Source: an uncultured Eubacteriales bacterium (GTDB taxonomy: Bacteria > Bacillota > Clostridia > Oscillospirales > CAG-272). From it: a stretch of DNA of 64,000 nt. The stretch spans positions 131,988-195,987 of the forward strand of contig CAKRTQ010000003.1 of NCBI GenBank assembly GCA_934402395.1, in the 5' to 3' direction. The notes beneath the pieces were generated by a model. The model had not been told where the DNA came from, made no database searches, and worked only from the letters and a program-made list of their open reading frames with translations. The position numbers and the translations under genes are program-made. Every line of letters starts with the position of its first letter. Position 1 is the stretch's first letter. Shown in pieces: positions 52,903-60,956 of the stretch.

Positions 52903-53517
52903 TTATGCTCCCGCCAGCAAAAGAATCTGCCCTGCGGGGTAAAATGTCCATATCCAGAAATCGGAATTTTTGATTTTTTTACCGAGAATGCTGTCGGCTG
53001 CAATGAAAAGATCGGAAATGAGAAACAGTGTCACTCCGATCGCAGAAACGATAAAACGTCCGCCGTGCGCCGTAGCACAGGAATATACCGTTGTGAAATT
53101 CAGTGCTATAAAGAACAGATAAAGTATCCCCAGCGGCATCATACGGCGATCTCCGCCGGATGACGAAAGGCAAAGCACGGCAATTGCCACCGCTGTCACG
53201 GCAAAAAGCGCGATACCGACCCATGCGCCGATGTTGAAGTAATTTCCCGCCGAAAAAAGGAACGCGGCAAAATAGATCACGTGAGACACGGCAAATGTTG
53301 ACGCGCCGGCAATAAAACCTCGGGCGGGAAGCTTTTCGGTCACCGGCTTATAGTCCATCAGAATAATGTCGCCGAGCGAGGAGACAAGCATTGCCGGCAC
53401 ACACAGCAGGCGCGTCACAGTCGGATCGACTGCGGCAAGTACCACGGCAGTAAGGCTGATAAGCAGCGTCAGCACCAGCTTGCCGGGCAAGCCGAACCAA
53501 TGGAACAGTTTATGCAT
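52903..53517 (-). CDS. YhhN/TMEM86 family membrane protein (lysoplasmalogenase-like)
   Basis: 204 residues with eight hydrophobic segments. The conserved acidic pattern is present: SLGDIILM in segment 2 and FLISDLFIA near the C-terminus, plus SHVIYFAAF. Eukaryotic and some bacterial members hydrolyse the vinyl-ether bond of lysoplasmalogens; plasmalogens occur in Clostridia, so this role is plausible. GGGAG seven bases before ATG. Confidence 0.8.
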   Translation of the reverse strand: MHKLFHWFGLPGKLVLTLLISLTAVVLAAVDPTVTRLLCVPAMLVSSLGDIILMDYKPVTEKLPARGFIAGASTFAVSHVIYFAAFLFSAGNYFNIGAWVGIALFAVTAVAIAVLCLSSSGGDRRMMPLGILYLFFIALNFTTVYSCATAHGGRFIVSAIGVTLFLISDLFIAADSILGKKIKNSDFWIWTFYPAGQILLLAGA

Positions 53518-53533
53518 GATGTCACTCCCGCTT

Positions 53534-55021
53534 TTATTTTGTCAGCACTCTTTCTACCGCCCGACGCCAGCCGGCGAGCCGCGCGGATCGCTCATCCTGC
53601 GAAATGTGCGGTTCGAAAAGCTTATCCGGATGCCACGAAGCGGCTATCTCAGCCGTTGACACAAACGCACCGGTCGCCAGTCCCGCAAGGTTGGCGGCGC
53701 CGAGAGCGGTCGTTTCTATGCATCCGGGACGGATTATCGGGGTCCCGAGCAGATCGGACTGTATTTCGAGAAGCAGGTCGTTTGCGGACGCGCCGCCATC
53801 GACCTTCAGCGATGTTACCGTTGCGCCCGCCTCGCGCTCCATGAGCTCAAGCACATCGGCAGTCTGGTATGCCATGGATTCAATGACCGCACGTACAACG
53901 TGCGCACGGGTGGTCCCCCGCGTAATGCCGAGCAGCGCTCCGCGCGCGTACGGATCCCAATACGGTGCGCCGAGTCCAACAAAAGCCGGGACGAACCATA
54001 CGCCGCCGCAATTTTCCACCGTCCGGGCTATCGCCTCGGTTTCGGATGCCTTTTGGACCAGTCCGATACCGTCGCGCAGCCATTGGACCGCCGCTCCGCA
54101 TATGAACACCGAGCCCTCAAGCGCGTATGTTACGGGATCGCCGCCAAGTCCCCATGCAATTGTGGTCAGAAGTCCGTTTTCGGAAAGCACCGGGCGCGTG
54201 CCTGTGTTCATAAGCATGAATCCGCCCGTACCGTATGTGTTTTTTACACCGCCTGCTTCAAAGCAGCACTGACCGAAGAGTGCTGCCTGCTGATCGCCGG
54301 CAACTCCCGCGACCGGTATCGGCGCACCGAAAAGCGATGGATCAGTCTCACCGAATATTCCGGACGACGGGCGCACCTCAGGAAGCATTGCCTGCGGAAT
54401 ATCGAACAGGCGAAGAAGCTCGCCGTCCCATTCAAGCGTATTGATATTGAAGAGCATAGTGCGCGAGGCGTTTGAGTAATCTGTCGCGTGCACCTTCCCG
54501 CCGGTGAGATTGAATATCAACCAGCTGTCGACCGTACCGAAGCACAGCTCGCCGCGCACCGCGCGTTCACGCACACCCGGAACATTGCCAAGTATCCATT
54601 TGAGCTTGGTGGCGGAAAAATATGCGTCAATGAGCAGTCCTGTGCGGCGGCGTATATCCTCGCACAGCTCACCGCTCTTTATATAATCGCAATATTCCGC
54701 AGTGCGGCGGCACTGCCAGACTATCGCATTGTATACCGGCTTTCCCGTTGCGCGCTCCCAGACTATTGTGGTCTCGCGTTGGTTCGTTATGCCGATACCG
54801 TAAATATCGGCGGCATCAGCTCCCGCTTTCAGCATCGCCTCACGCGCTACCGCAAGCTGAGTGTTCCATATATCAAGCGGATCGTGCTCCACCCATCCCT
54901 CGCGCGGGAAATGCTGTGGAAATTCCTTCTGCGCGGATGCGATGATCCGCCCGGAAAGGTCAAACACTATCGAACGCGAGCTGGTCGTTCCCTGATCAAG
55001 TGCCAACAGATATTTCGGCAT
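53534..55021 (-). CDS. glpK: Glycerol kinase
   Basis: Phosphorylates glycerol at the sn-3 position. 495 residues of the FGGY family: LALDQGTTSSRSIVFD, EGWVEHDPLDIW, GITNQRETT, YNAIVWQCRRT, FSATKLKWIL, FGTVDSWLIF, AGVAGDQQAALFGQ, KNTYGTGGFML, KVDGGASAND. GGAGG precedes ATG 55021. No glpF or glpD is adjacent. Confidence 0.97.
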   Translation of the reverse strand: MPKYLLALDQGTTSSRSIVFDLSGRIIASAQKEFPQHFPREGWVEHDPLDIWNTQLAVAREAMLKAGADAADIYGIGITNQRETTIVWERATGKPVYNAIVWQCRRTAEYCDYIKSGELCEDIRRRTGLLIDAYFSATKLKWILGNVPGVRERAVRGELCFGTVDSWLIFNLTGGKVHATDYSNASRTMLFNINTLEWDGELLRLFDIPQAMLPEVRPSSGIFGETDPSLFGAPIPVAGVAGDQQAALFGQCCFEAGGVKNTYGTGGFMLMNTGTRPVLSENGLLTTIAWGLGGDPVTYALEGSVFICGAAVQWLRDGIGLVQKASETEAIARTVENCGGVWFVPAFVGLGAPYWDPYARGALLGITRGTTRAHVVRAVIESMAYQTADVLELMEREAGATVTSLKVDGGASANDLLLEIQSDLLGTPIIRPGCIETTALGAANLAGLATGAFVSTAEIAASWHPDKLFEPHISQDERSARLAGWRRAVERVLTK

Positions 55022-55054
55022 TGTTTTTTCCTCCGAACCGTACATATTATGCTT

Positions 55055-55083
55055 ATTATACAACACAACCGGATACATTTCAA
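55055..55083 (-). promoter_or_regulatory. Sigma-A promoter of glpK
   Basis: TTGAAA (55078-55083), 17 bases, TATAAT (55055-55060), minus strand; separates glpK from the gene upstream. Confidence 0.85.
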
Positions 55084-55137
55084 CATTCAGCCGTAAATTT
55101 TGCTGAACATTTTGTATCCGGTCATGTATGTAAGATC

Positions 55138-55923
55138 TTATTCACCGCCGCCTCTGGCATCGCTCCATGAAGCGCGGAGCGCACCGACTGCATTAGAAAG
55201 TGCGGCGGCAGCACGTTTGGGAGAGATCAGCTTTGAAGACTCCGAGGCGCACCCATCCTCATTATCGACATGGAGGGCCGATGCCGCCTGCGATATTGCC
55301 GCCGAAACAGCGGACATCGTGACCGACAGCGCACGTATCACTCGAAGCATCTCGGCAGCAAGCTTTTCAGCCGCCAGGGCGCGTTCGCGGGTTTCGTCTG
55401 AAAGTGCCTGCCTTTCGGCATCCAGCTCCGCGTTATCGCAAAGGCGTGCGGCGATCGCAGCGTATCTCAGCTCAGATGCAAGCGTCTGCGCCTGCGCCGA
55501 GCAGCCCCGAAGCATAGCGACAGCCTCACCCGCCTTGCCGGAAAGTGCCGACATTTCGGACATTCCCGTTCTCAGCTTCGGACACATATCCGCAAACGAA
55601 TTGACCACATATCTGCGTTCGTCCGCAGAATATGAAAACGCAAAATCACGCAGCACGGCGTGGGCGTTCCAGCCGTCGATAAGGCGGCATATGATCTCGT
55701 CCGTTGCGTCGGCGGCAGCCCCTGCGTCGCGGTAGACCTCTTCGGCTGCGTCAGCCGCCTCATCTATCGCGGCGTCAAGTGCCACCAGCTCATCTCCGGT
55801 GCCGCCGTCATCAGCTTCGCCGGCATTCAGATATTTTTCGATTATCGCCAGCGCCGCGCCGTCATCGGGACGCATACTTATTTGATTTTTTTCAAGCAGT
55901 AAGAATATTTCGTCCCGTGTCAT
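55138..55923 (-). CDS. Ala-rich helical protein in the SRP/rpsP operon, function unknown (261 aa)
   Basis: Almost entirely Ala/Asp/Glu/Ser-rich, predicted alpha-helical, soluble, no signal peptide, no recognised family. An N-terminal part (MTRDEIFLLLEKNQISM) is followed by acidic helices and, from about 150, long Ala-rich helices that could form a coiled-coil bundle. It starts 31 bases after khpA on the same strand behind GAGGGG, in the place usually held by rimM. A 211-codon frame on the opposite strand is the shadow of the Ala codons; the operon position favours this strand. Confidence 0.6.
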   Translation of the reverse strand: MTRDEIFLLLEKNQISMRPDDGAALAIIEKYLNAGEADDGGTGDELVALDAAIDEAADAAEEVYRDAGAAADATDEIICRLIDGWNAHAVLRDFAFSYSADERRYVVNSFADMCPKLRTGMSEMSALSGKAGEAVAMLRGCSAQAQTLASELRYAAIAARLCDNAELDAERQALSDETRERALAAEKLAAEMLRVIRALSVTMSAVSAAISQAASALHVDNEDGCASESSKLISPKRAAAALSNAVGALRASWSDARGGGE

Positions 55924-55953
55924 TGATGCCGCCCCTCGGTGATCCCGTCGGAA

Positions 55954-56193
55954 TTATTTGATCTCTACAGTAACCTTTTTGCCGGAACCGGCAGATGCCG
56001 CTTTGACAACGGTGCGTATAGCCTTTGCAATCTTGCCGTGTCTGCCGATGACCATTCCTGTTTCATCGGGCGCGACTGTAAGTAAAAGCTCAACGCTTCC
56101 GTCGCTCTCGTTGTCGGTACGGGTGACTGTCACCGCATCCGGCGTGTCAACAATGGCTTTAGCCATGTCGGCAACGATCTTTTCAAGCTCCAT
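55954..56193 (-). CDS. khpA: KH-domain RNA-binding protein KhpA
   Basis: 79 residues, a single KH domain with the GxxG loop in VIGRHGKIAKAIRTVVKA. Forms with KhpB an RNA-binding pair affecting small RNAs and cell elongation in Gram-positives. Canonical position right after rpsP. Confidence 0.95.
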   Translation of the reverse strand: MELEKIVADMAKAIVDTPDAVTVTRTDNESDGSVELLLTVAPDETGMVIGRHGKIAKAIRTVVKAASAGSGKKVTVEIK

Positions 56194-56210
56194 ATTCAGT
56201 TACCGAACCG

Positions 56211-56453
56211 TCAGTCAACGATCCCGGCCTTTTTGAGCAGGACTTTGACTGTCTCGGTGGGCTGCGCGCCGTTCTTTATCCATTCCTTTGCCTTGTCAGC
56301 ATCGATCTTGACGGTTGCGGGCTCGGTAAGGGGATTGTAGTAACCGATCTCCTCGATGAATCTGCCGTTGCGTGGCGAACGTTCGTCAGCGACGATAACG
56401 CGATAGAAGGGCTGCTTCTTTGCGCCCATTCTTCTGAGTCTCATTTTAACCAT
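56211..56453 (-). CDS. rpsP: 30S ribosomal protein S16
   Basis: 80 residues: MVKMRLRRMGAKKQPFYRV, ADERSPRNGRFIEEIGYYNP and WIKNGAQPTETVKVLL. GGAGG eight bases before the ATG. 45 bases after ffh. Confidence 0.98.
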   Translation of the reverse strand: MVKMRLRRMGAKKQPFYRVIVADERSPRNGRFIEEIGYYNPLTEPATVKIDADKAKEWIKNGAQPTETVKVLLKKAGIVD

Positions 56454-56498
56454 TGTTTTTTCCTCCGAAAATGTTTGTGTTATTTATTTTTGAAAATC

Positions 56499-57839
56499 CT
56501 AAAACGGAAATTTCATTCCTTTTTTCTTGCGCCCGCCTTTGAATTTGCCTGCGGACGAAAACTGCTTCATCAGCTTTTTTGTCTGTTCGAACTGCTTGAG
56601 CAGACGGTTGACATCCTCGATCGTGGTCCCGCTGCCGGCGGCAATGCGGCGGCGGCGCGAGTAATTGAGGATCTCGGGCTTTGCACGTTCGCGCGGCGTC
56701 ATTGACTTGATTATCGCCTCTGTACGCGCAACGACCTTTTCATCTATCTTGGCGTCCTTGAGAGCGGAAGCGTTGACCCCGGGCATCATCCCGAGAAGCT
56801 GTTCCATCGAACCCATGTTCTTTATCTGGGCAAACTGGTCAAGATAATCGTCAAGAGTGAAGCTCTGCTCGCGTATCTTTTTTTCAAGCTCCGCCGCCTG
56901 CTTTTCATCGTAAGCAGCCTGCGCCTTGTCGATAAGAGTCAGCACATCCCCCATGCCGAGTATACGGCTTGCCATACGGTCGGGATAAAACGGCTCGATG
57001 GCGTCTATCTTTTCACCGACACCGATGAACTTTATGGGCTTTCCGGTCACATATCTGACGGACAGCGCCGCGCCGCCGCGGGTATCGCCGTCAAGCTTTG
57101 TAAGGATGACACCGGTGATGTCAAGCATTTCATTGAATTTTTCCGCAACGTTTACGGCATCCTGACCTATCATTGAGTCAACGGTCAACAGTATTTCGGT
57201 CGGAGATGTTTCAGCCTTTATCGACTGAAGCTCACCCATGAGGGCTTCGTCTATATGAAGCCGTCCCGCAGTGTCGATGAATACCATGTCGCAGAAATTC
57301 TTTTTCGCGTATGCAAGACCGTTCTTTGCGATAGTCACAGGCGACACATCGATCCCTTCCGAATAGACCGGAACGCCGATCTGCTCACCAAGGATCTGAA
57401 GCTGCTTTATTGCAGCCGGTCGGTACACATCGCACGCCACAAGGAGCGGGCGCTTGCCCTGCTTTTTATACATTGCGGCAAGCTTTGCCGCGTGCGTGGT
57501 CTTTCCCGCGCCCTGAAGTCCCACCATCATGATAACGGTCGGGGGATTTGAGGCTATCGTCAGCTTTGACTGCGTGCCCCCCATAAGCGCGGTAAGTTCC
57601 TCGTTTACTATTTTTACTATCTGCTGTGCCGGCAGAAGCGATTCAAGCACTTCTGACCCAACGGCACGTTCTGTCACGGTCTTGGTAAATTCTTTGACTA
57701 CCTTGAAGTTAACGTCCGCTTCAAGAAGCGCCATTTTCACCTCGCGCATACCCGCGCGCACATCCGCCTCTGTCAGCTTTCCTTTGCTTTTGAATTTTTT
57801 GAAAGCCTCGGAGAGCTTTTCGCTGAGATTTGCAAACAC
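56499..57839 (-). CDS. ffh: Signal recognition particle protein Ffh (SRP54)
   Basis: GTPase that binds signal sequences with 4.5S RNA and docks at FtsY. 446 residues: N domain, G domain (GLQGAGKTTHAAKLA, DTAGRLHIDEALM, TKLDGDTRGGAALS), then the Met-rich M domain with SMTPRERAKPEIL and SRRRRIAAGSGT. Start is GTG 57839 behind GGGAGG. Confidence 0.97.
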   Translation of the reverse strand: MFANLSEKLSEAFKKFKSKGKLTEADVRAGMREVKMALLEADVNFKVVKEFTKTVTERAVGSEVLESLLPAQQIVKIVNEELTALMGGTQSKLTIASNPPTVIMMVGLQGAGKTTHAAKLAAMYKKQGKRPLLVACDVYRPAAIKQLQILGEQIGVPVYSEGIDVSPVTIAKNGLAYAKKNFCDMVFIDTAGRLHIDEALMGELQSIKAETSPTEILLTVDSMIGQDAVNVAEKFNEMLDITGVILTKLDGDTRGGAALSVRYVTGKPIKFIGVGEKIDAIEPFYPDRMASRILGMGDVLTLIDKAQAAYDEKQAAELEKKIREQSFTLDDYLDQFAQIKNMGSMEQLLGMMPGVNASALKDAKIDEKVVARTEAIIKSMTPRERAKPEILNYSRRRRIAAGSGTTIEDVNRLLKQFEQTKKLMKQFSSAGKFKGGRKKKGMKFPF

Positions 57840-57870
57840 AGTACGATCCTCCCTTCCTTTACGGTACGCA

Positions 57871-58200
57871 TCAGCCTACCGTTCCCATGATCTTTTCTAT
57901 GACGGCGGCAAGCCGCTCGTCCTCTCCCTTACCGATGAGCGACCTCGCTTCGTCGGCGTACGCTTCAACATCGCGGAAGCGGCGCGCCAGCCCGAGCTTT
58001 TCCTCGTAAAAAAGCAGCTCATCCCCCGCTTTTTTTATCAGATCGCGCACGCCCTGGCGCGTGATCCCGAGTACCGAAGCTATCTCGGCAAGAGACATAT
58101 CATCATTGTAATAGTAATTCATTGCCTCGCGGCGGTGATCGCTCAGAAGTTCGCCGTAAAAATCAAGCAGATATCCGAGCTCAAGATTTTTTTCGTACAT
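57871..58200 (-). CDS. ylxM: YlxM family SRP-associated DNA-binding-like protein
   Basis: 109 residues with a sigma-70 region 4-like helix-turn-helix: MNYYYNDDMSLAEIASVLGI, then TRQGVRDLIKKAGDEL. YlxM is encoded ahead of ffh across Firmicutes and modulates SRP GTPase activity in Streptococcus. ATG 58200 has AAAGGG eight bases before it. First gene of the operon, behind a perfect promoter and palindrome. Confidence 0.93.
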   Translation of the reverse strand: MYEKNLELGYLLDFYGELLSDHRREAMNYYYNDDMSLAEIASVLGITRQGVRDLIKKAGDELLFYEEKLGLARRFRDVEAYADEARSLIGKGEDERLAAVIEKIMGTVG

Positions 58201-58232
58201 GGCAAAAACCCTTTCCGATCTTCCGCAACGCA

Positions 58233-58255
58233 GTGTAAAGCAAATTGCTTTACAC
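58233..58255. promoter_or_regulatory. Perfect 23-bp palindrome at the start site of the ylxM operon
   Basis: GTGTAAAGCAA, A, TTGCTTTACAC: eleven-base perfect arms around one base, abutting the -10 on its downstream side. The position (+1 region) and symmetry are those of a repressor operator; it could also fold as a 5' mRNA hairpin. Confidence 0.6.
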
Positions 58256-58284
58256 ATTATACTACGAAGACGGCGGTTTGTCAA
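58256..58284 (-). promoter_or_regulatory. Consensus sigma-A promoter of ylxM-ffh-rpsP-khpA
   Basis: TTGACA (58279-58284), exactly 17 bases, TATAAT (58256-58261), minus strand. Confidence 0.93.
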
Positions 58285-58334
58285 CAGGAAATTTTATTTT
58301 TATTCCGATTATTTGCGAGTTTTTACTGCCGGGA

Positions 58335-58363
58335 TTGACACCGCGGCACACGGATGGTATAAT
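58335..58363 (+). promoter_or_regulatory. Consensus sigma-A promoter of the ABC-type ATPase gene
   Basis: TTGACA (58335-58340), 17 bases, TATAAT (58358-58363). Confidence 0.92.
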
Positions 58364-58398
58364 ATTAGCAGTTAAAAGCGATACAAGGTGGTGCATAT

Positions 58399-59289
58399 AT
58401 GAAATACATCGACAGCTTCAGCGTAGCATCGTTCAAGCAGGAGGAGGATTACATCCTCGAGCGCAAGAAGCTCACAAAGGCGGACATGCAATGCTATTCG
58501 AACAGCATCTACCCATTCAATATATTCCCGTGGAAAAAGCTGCACACGATCGAGTTTGAAAACATAACTATCGTATGCGGCGGCAACGGCTGCGGAAAAT
58601 CAACGCTGCTCAACATAATTGCGGAAAAGCTCGGTATCGCACGGCGCTCTCCCTTCAACTACACGCCGTACTACGAGGATTATCTCGGACTGTGCTCAGC
58701 CGAGCTGACCTTCGGCAGACGTCTGCCCGCCGCCAGCCGGATAATCACGAGCGACGATGTATTTGATTTTCTTCTTGACATCCGCTCGATAAACACCGGA
58801 GTGGACCGCAGGCGCGAGGAGCTTTTTGACGAATACCGCGATGGAAAGAATTTCAGTCTCGGCTACCGTCTCTCCTCGCTTGACGACTACGATGAGCTGA
58901 AGCGCCGCAACGATGCGCGGAGAATGACCAAATCGCAGTATGTCAGCCGCTCGCTGCCCAAAAACCTGAGTACTCAGTCAAACGGCGAGAGCGGATTTAA
59001 ATATTTCACACAGGAAATACGCGACAACGCGCTTTATCTGCTCGACGAGCCCGAAAACAGTCTTTCCGCCGCTCTTCAGAAAAAGCTTGCGGATTTTATA
59101 ACCGACTCGGCTCGGTTTTACAACTGCCAGTTTATAATCTCCACTCACTCGCCTTTTCTGCTCGCGATCAGGGATGCCCTTGTATACAACCTTGATGCAG
59201 ACCCTGCCGGCGTATGCCGCTGGACAGATGTGAGCAGCGTGCGGCTGTGGTATGATTTCTTCCGCGAACACGAAGCGGACTTCAAATAA
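58399..59289 (+). CDS. ABC-type ATPase, SMC/RecF-like AAA (296 aa)
   Basis: Cytosolic ATPase with ABC motifs in one chain: Walker A GGNGCGKST (61-69), a signature-like QSNGESGF (about 195), Walker B YLLDEPENSLS (about 211), and switch His in STHSPFLL. No membrane segments and no transporter partner, so not a transporter; closest are small 'AAA family' ATPases of unknown or defence/repair function. Starts with ATG about 30 bases after its promoter. Transcribed ahead of the DUF4097 lipoprotein gene, which begins 35 bases later. Confidence 0.85.
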   Translation: MKYIDSFSVASFKQEEDYILERKKLTKADMQCYSNSIYPFNIFPWKKLHTIEFENITIVCGGNGCGKSTLLNIIAEKLGIARRSPFNYTPYYEDYLGLCSAELTFGRRLPAASRIITSDDVFDFLLDIRSINTGVDRRREELFDEYRDGKNFSLGYRLSSLDDYDELKRRNDARRMTKSQYVSRSLPKNLSTQSNGESGFKYFTQEIRDNALYLLDEPENSLSAALQKKLADFITDSARFYNCQFIISTHSPFLLAIRDALVYNLDADPAGVCRWTDVSSVRLWYDFFREHEADFK

Positions 59290-59324
59290 AACGACACTTA
59301 CTTATTGAAAGGTTGATTTTGCTT

Positions 59325-60260
59325 ATGAAAAAAAACTTATTGAAAATCATCGCACTCGCGGCGGCACTTGTTTTATGCGCCGTATCGCTTTCCGGCTGTA
59401 TCGTGATAAGGCTCGGCGATTCGTCCGGTTCATCCGATAACAAAGCCGAAACATATGAGGATGCGTCCAAGTACAATGTTGCGTCGGATGACGGCACGTC
59501 GGTATCCGGAAACATCAAAAAGCTTTACATATTCTGGACCGCCGGCAGCGTTACCTTCGGCAAAGCATCCGGCAACGACATAGGGCTTTCAGAGGAATCG
59601 GCAACCACTCTTGACGAGCGCACACGTATGCACTATTATTTTGACGGCGAAGCGCTGTATGTCCGCTATACCGCATCGGGTCGCTTTGCTATCGGAACTC
59701 TCGCAAAAAAACTCACAGTAAATCTTCCCGAAGGCGCGCATTTTGACGAGATCAGTGTAAGCACGGTCTCGGCATCGGTAAAAGCCTCTTCCATAGCCGC
59801 GGACGATGTGACATTCAACACCGTTTCGGGAAAGATCGAAGCACCCGATGTCACCGCCGATGACGAGCTGAATATACGCACAGTCTCCGGAGACGTTGAG
59901 TGCGGCGCAAAGGGCAAGGCGGACGATGTCGAAATCGACACCGTATCCGGAAGAGTGTCGCTCACGCTTGCAATGAAGGTCAAGCTGCGCGTCAACACGA
60001 CGAGCGGGAACGTCAAGGTTTACGCCCGCGTATCACTTTCAAAAGCGGAATTCAACTCGGTCTCCGGCGCACTTGAGCTGGGACTTCCCTCCGGTACCGG
60101 ATTTGACGCAAAGCTCAGATCGGTAAGCGGCTCTGTATCCACAGATTTCAGCACGAAAGTCGAAAACTCACATTATATTGCCGGTGACGGCTCTGTAAAG
60201 ATCGAAGCCGCCAGCATATCCGGAAACATAAAAATATCCGCAATGTCCGTAAATAACTGA
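59325..60260 (+). CDS. DUF4097 (beta-helix) lipoprotein (311 aa)
   Basis: Lipoprotein with signal LLKIIALAAALVLCAVSLSGC and lipobox LSGC, then a repeated 'TVSG-I/V' pattern (NTVSGKIEAPDV, RTVSGDVECGAK, DTVSGRVSLT, NTTSGNVKVYA, NSVSGALELGL, RSVSGSVSTDF), one turn about every 20-23 residues: the right-handed beta-helix of DUF4097 putative adhesins. ATG 59325 is given; a TTG six bases after AAAGG (59319) is possible. Surface role inferred. Confidence 0.88.
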   Translation: MKKNLLKIIALAAALVLCAVSLSGCIVIRLGDSSGSSDNKAETYEDASKYNVASDDGTSVSGNIKKLYIFWTAGSVTFGKASGNDIGLSEESATTLDERTRMHYYFDGEALYVRYTASGRFAIGTLAKKLTVNLPEGAHFDEISVSTVSASVKASSIAADDVTFNTVSGKIEAPDVTADDELNIRTVSGDVECGAKGKADDVEIDTVSGRVSLTLAMKVKLRVNTTSGNVKVYARVSLSKAEFNSVSGALELGLPSGTGFDAKLRSVSGSVSTDFSTKVENSHYIAGDGSVKIEAASISGNIKISAMSVNN

Positions 60261-60286
60261 TCACTACGCCGTTTTTGAAAAAACTC

Positions 60287-60315
60287 TTGACACGGCACTC
60301 ATATTTCATTATAAT
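60287..60315 (+). promoter_or_regulatory. Consensus sigma-A promoter of mscL
   Basis: TTGACA (60287-60292), 17 bases, TATAAT (60310-60315). Confidence 0.92.
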
Positions 60316-60349
60316 TTAAACATCATCATTGAATTGCCCGGAGGTTCTT

Positions 60350-60898
60350 ATGGCAAACAAGAAAAAAGAAAAGAAGTCCGGCTTCTGGTCAGACTTCCGT
60401 AAATTCATCATGCGCGGCAACGTGCTTGACCTTGCAGTCGCTGTTGTAGTCGGCGGCGCGTTCAACAAGATCGTTTCCGGTCTTGTGTCCTACATCATCA
60501 ACCCGTTCATCGGTCTCATCATTAAAGACGGCAGTCTTGATACTATCAAAACTGTAATTCACGAAGCAGTCCTCGCCGAGGACGGTGTGACCGTAGTCAC
60601 TCCCGAGGTCGCAATACTCTGGGGCACATGGTTCCAGACCATTCTCGACTTCCTCATCATCGCGCTTGTGATATTCATCATCGTGCGTTCCTTCTCCAAA
60701 GCCGAGACCGCGCTGCATGCGCGTCAGATAGCCGAAAAGGAAGCTGCCGACAAAGCAGCCGCCGAAAAAGCCGAGGCAGACAAAAAAGCCGCAGATGAGG
60801 CTGCTGCAGCTCTTGAGGCTGAAAACAAGAGACTCCGCGAGTCGCTTCTCAACCAGGAAAAGCTTCTCGGCGACATTCTTGCCGCAATGAAAAAATAA
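60350..60898 (+). CDS. mscL: Large-conductance mechanosensitive channel with extended helical tail
   Basis: MscL opens under membrane tension to release solutes in hypo-osmotic shock. WSDFRKFIMRGNVLDLAVAVVVGGAFNKIVSGLV (TM1, written in parts here) and ILDFLIIALVIFIIVRSF (TM2) are typical. The C-terminus is longer than usual (182 residues against about 130-150): an Ala/Glu/Lys coiled coil from about 115 to 165 (ADKAAAEKAEADKKAADEA). GGAGG five bases before ATG 60350. Confidence 0.96.
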   Translation: MANKKKEKKSGFWSDFRKFIMRGNVLDLAVAVVVGGAFNKIVSGLVSYIINPFIGLIIKDGSLDTIKTVIHEAVLAEDGVTVVTPEVAILWGTWFQTILDFLIIALVIFIIVRSFSKAETALHARQIAEKEAADKAAAEKAEADKKAADEAAAALEAENKRLRESLLNQEKLLGDILAAMKK

Positions 60899-60904
60899 AT
60901 ACAC

Positions 60905-60949
60905 ATACACAAACACCGCCGCGCATTTCGCGCGGCGGTGTTTGTGTAT
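60905..60949. terminator. Very strong terminator after mscL
   Basis: A perfect 20-bp stem (60905-60924 with 60930-60949, loop ATTTC), GC-rich core GCCGCGC. Also serves the convergent DgoK-like gene. Confidence 0.88.
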
Positions 60950-60956
60950 CGACCGA

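Noticed and set aside
55100..55735. 211-codon plus-strand frame opposite the Ala-rich gene
   Set aside because: Ser/Ala/Arg composition typical of a shadow frame; the minus-strand gene fits the operon and has a ribosome site.
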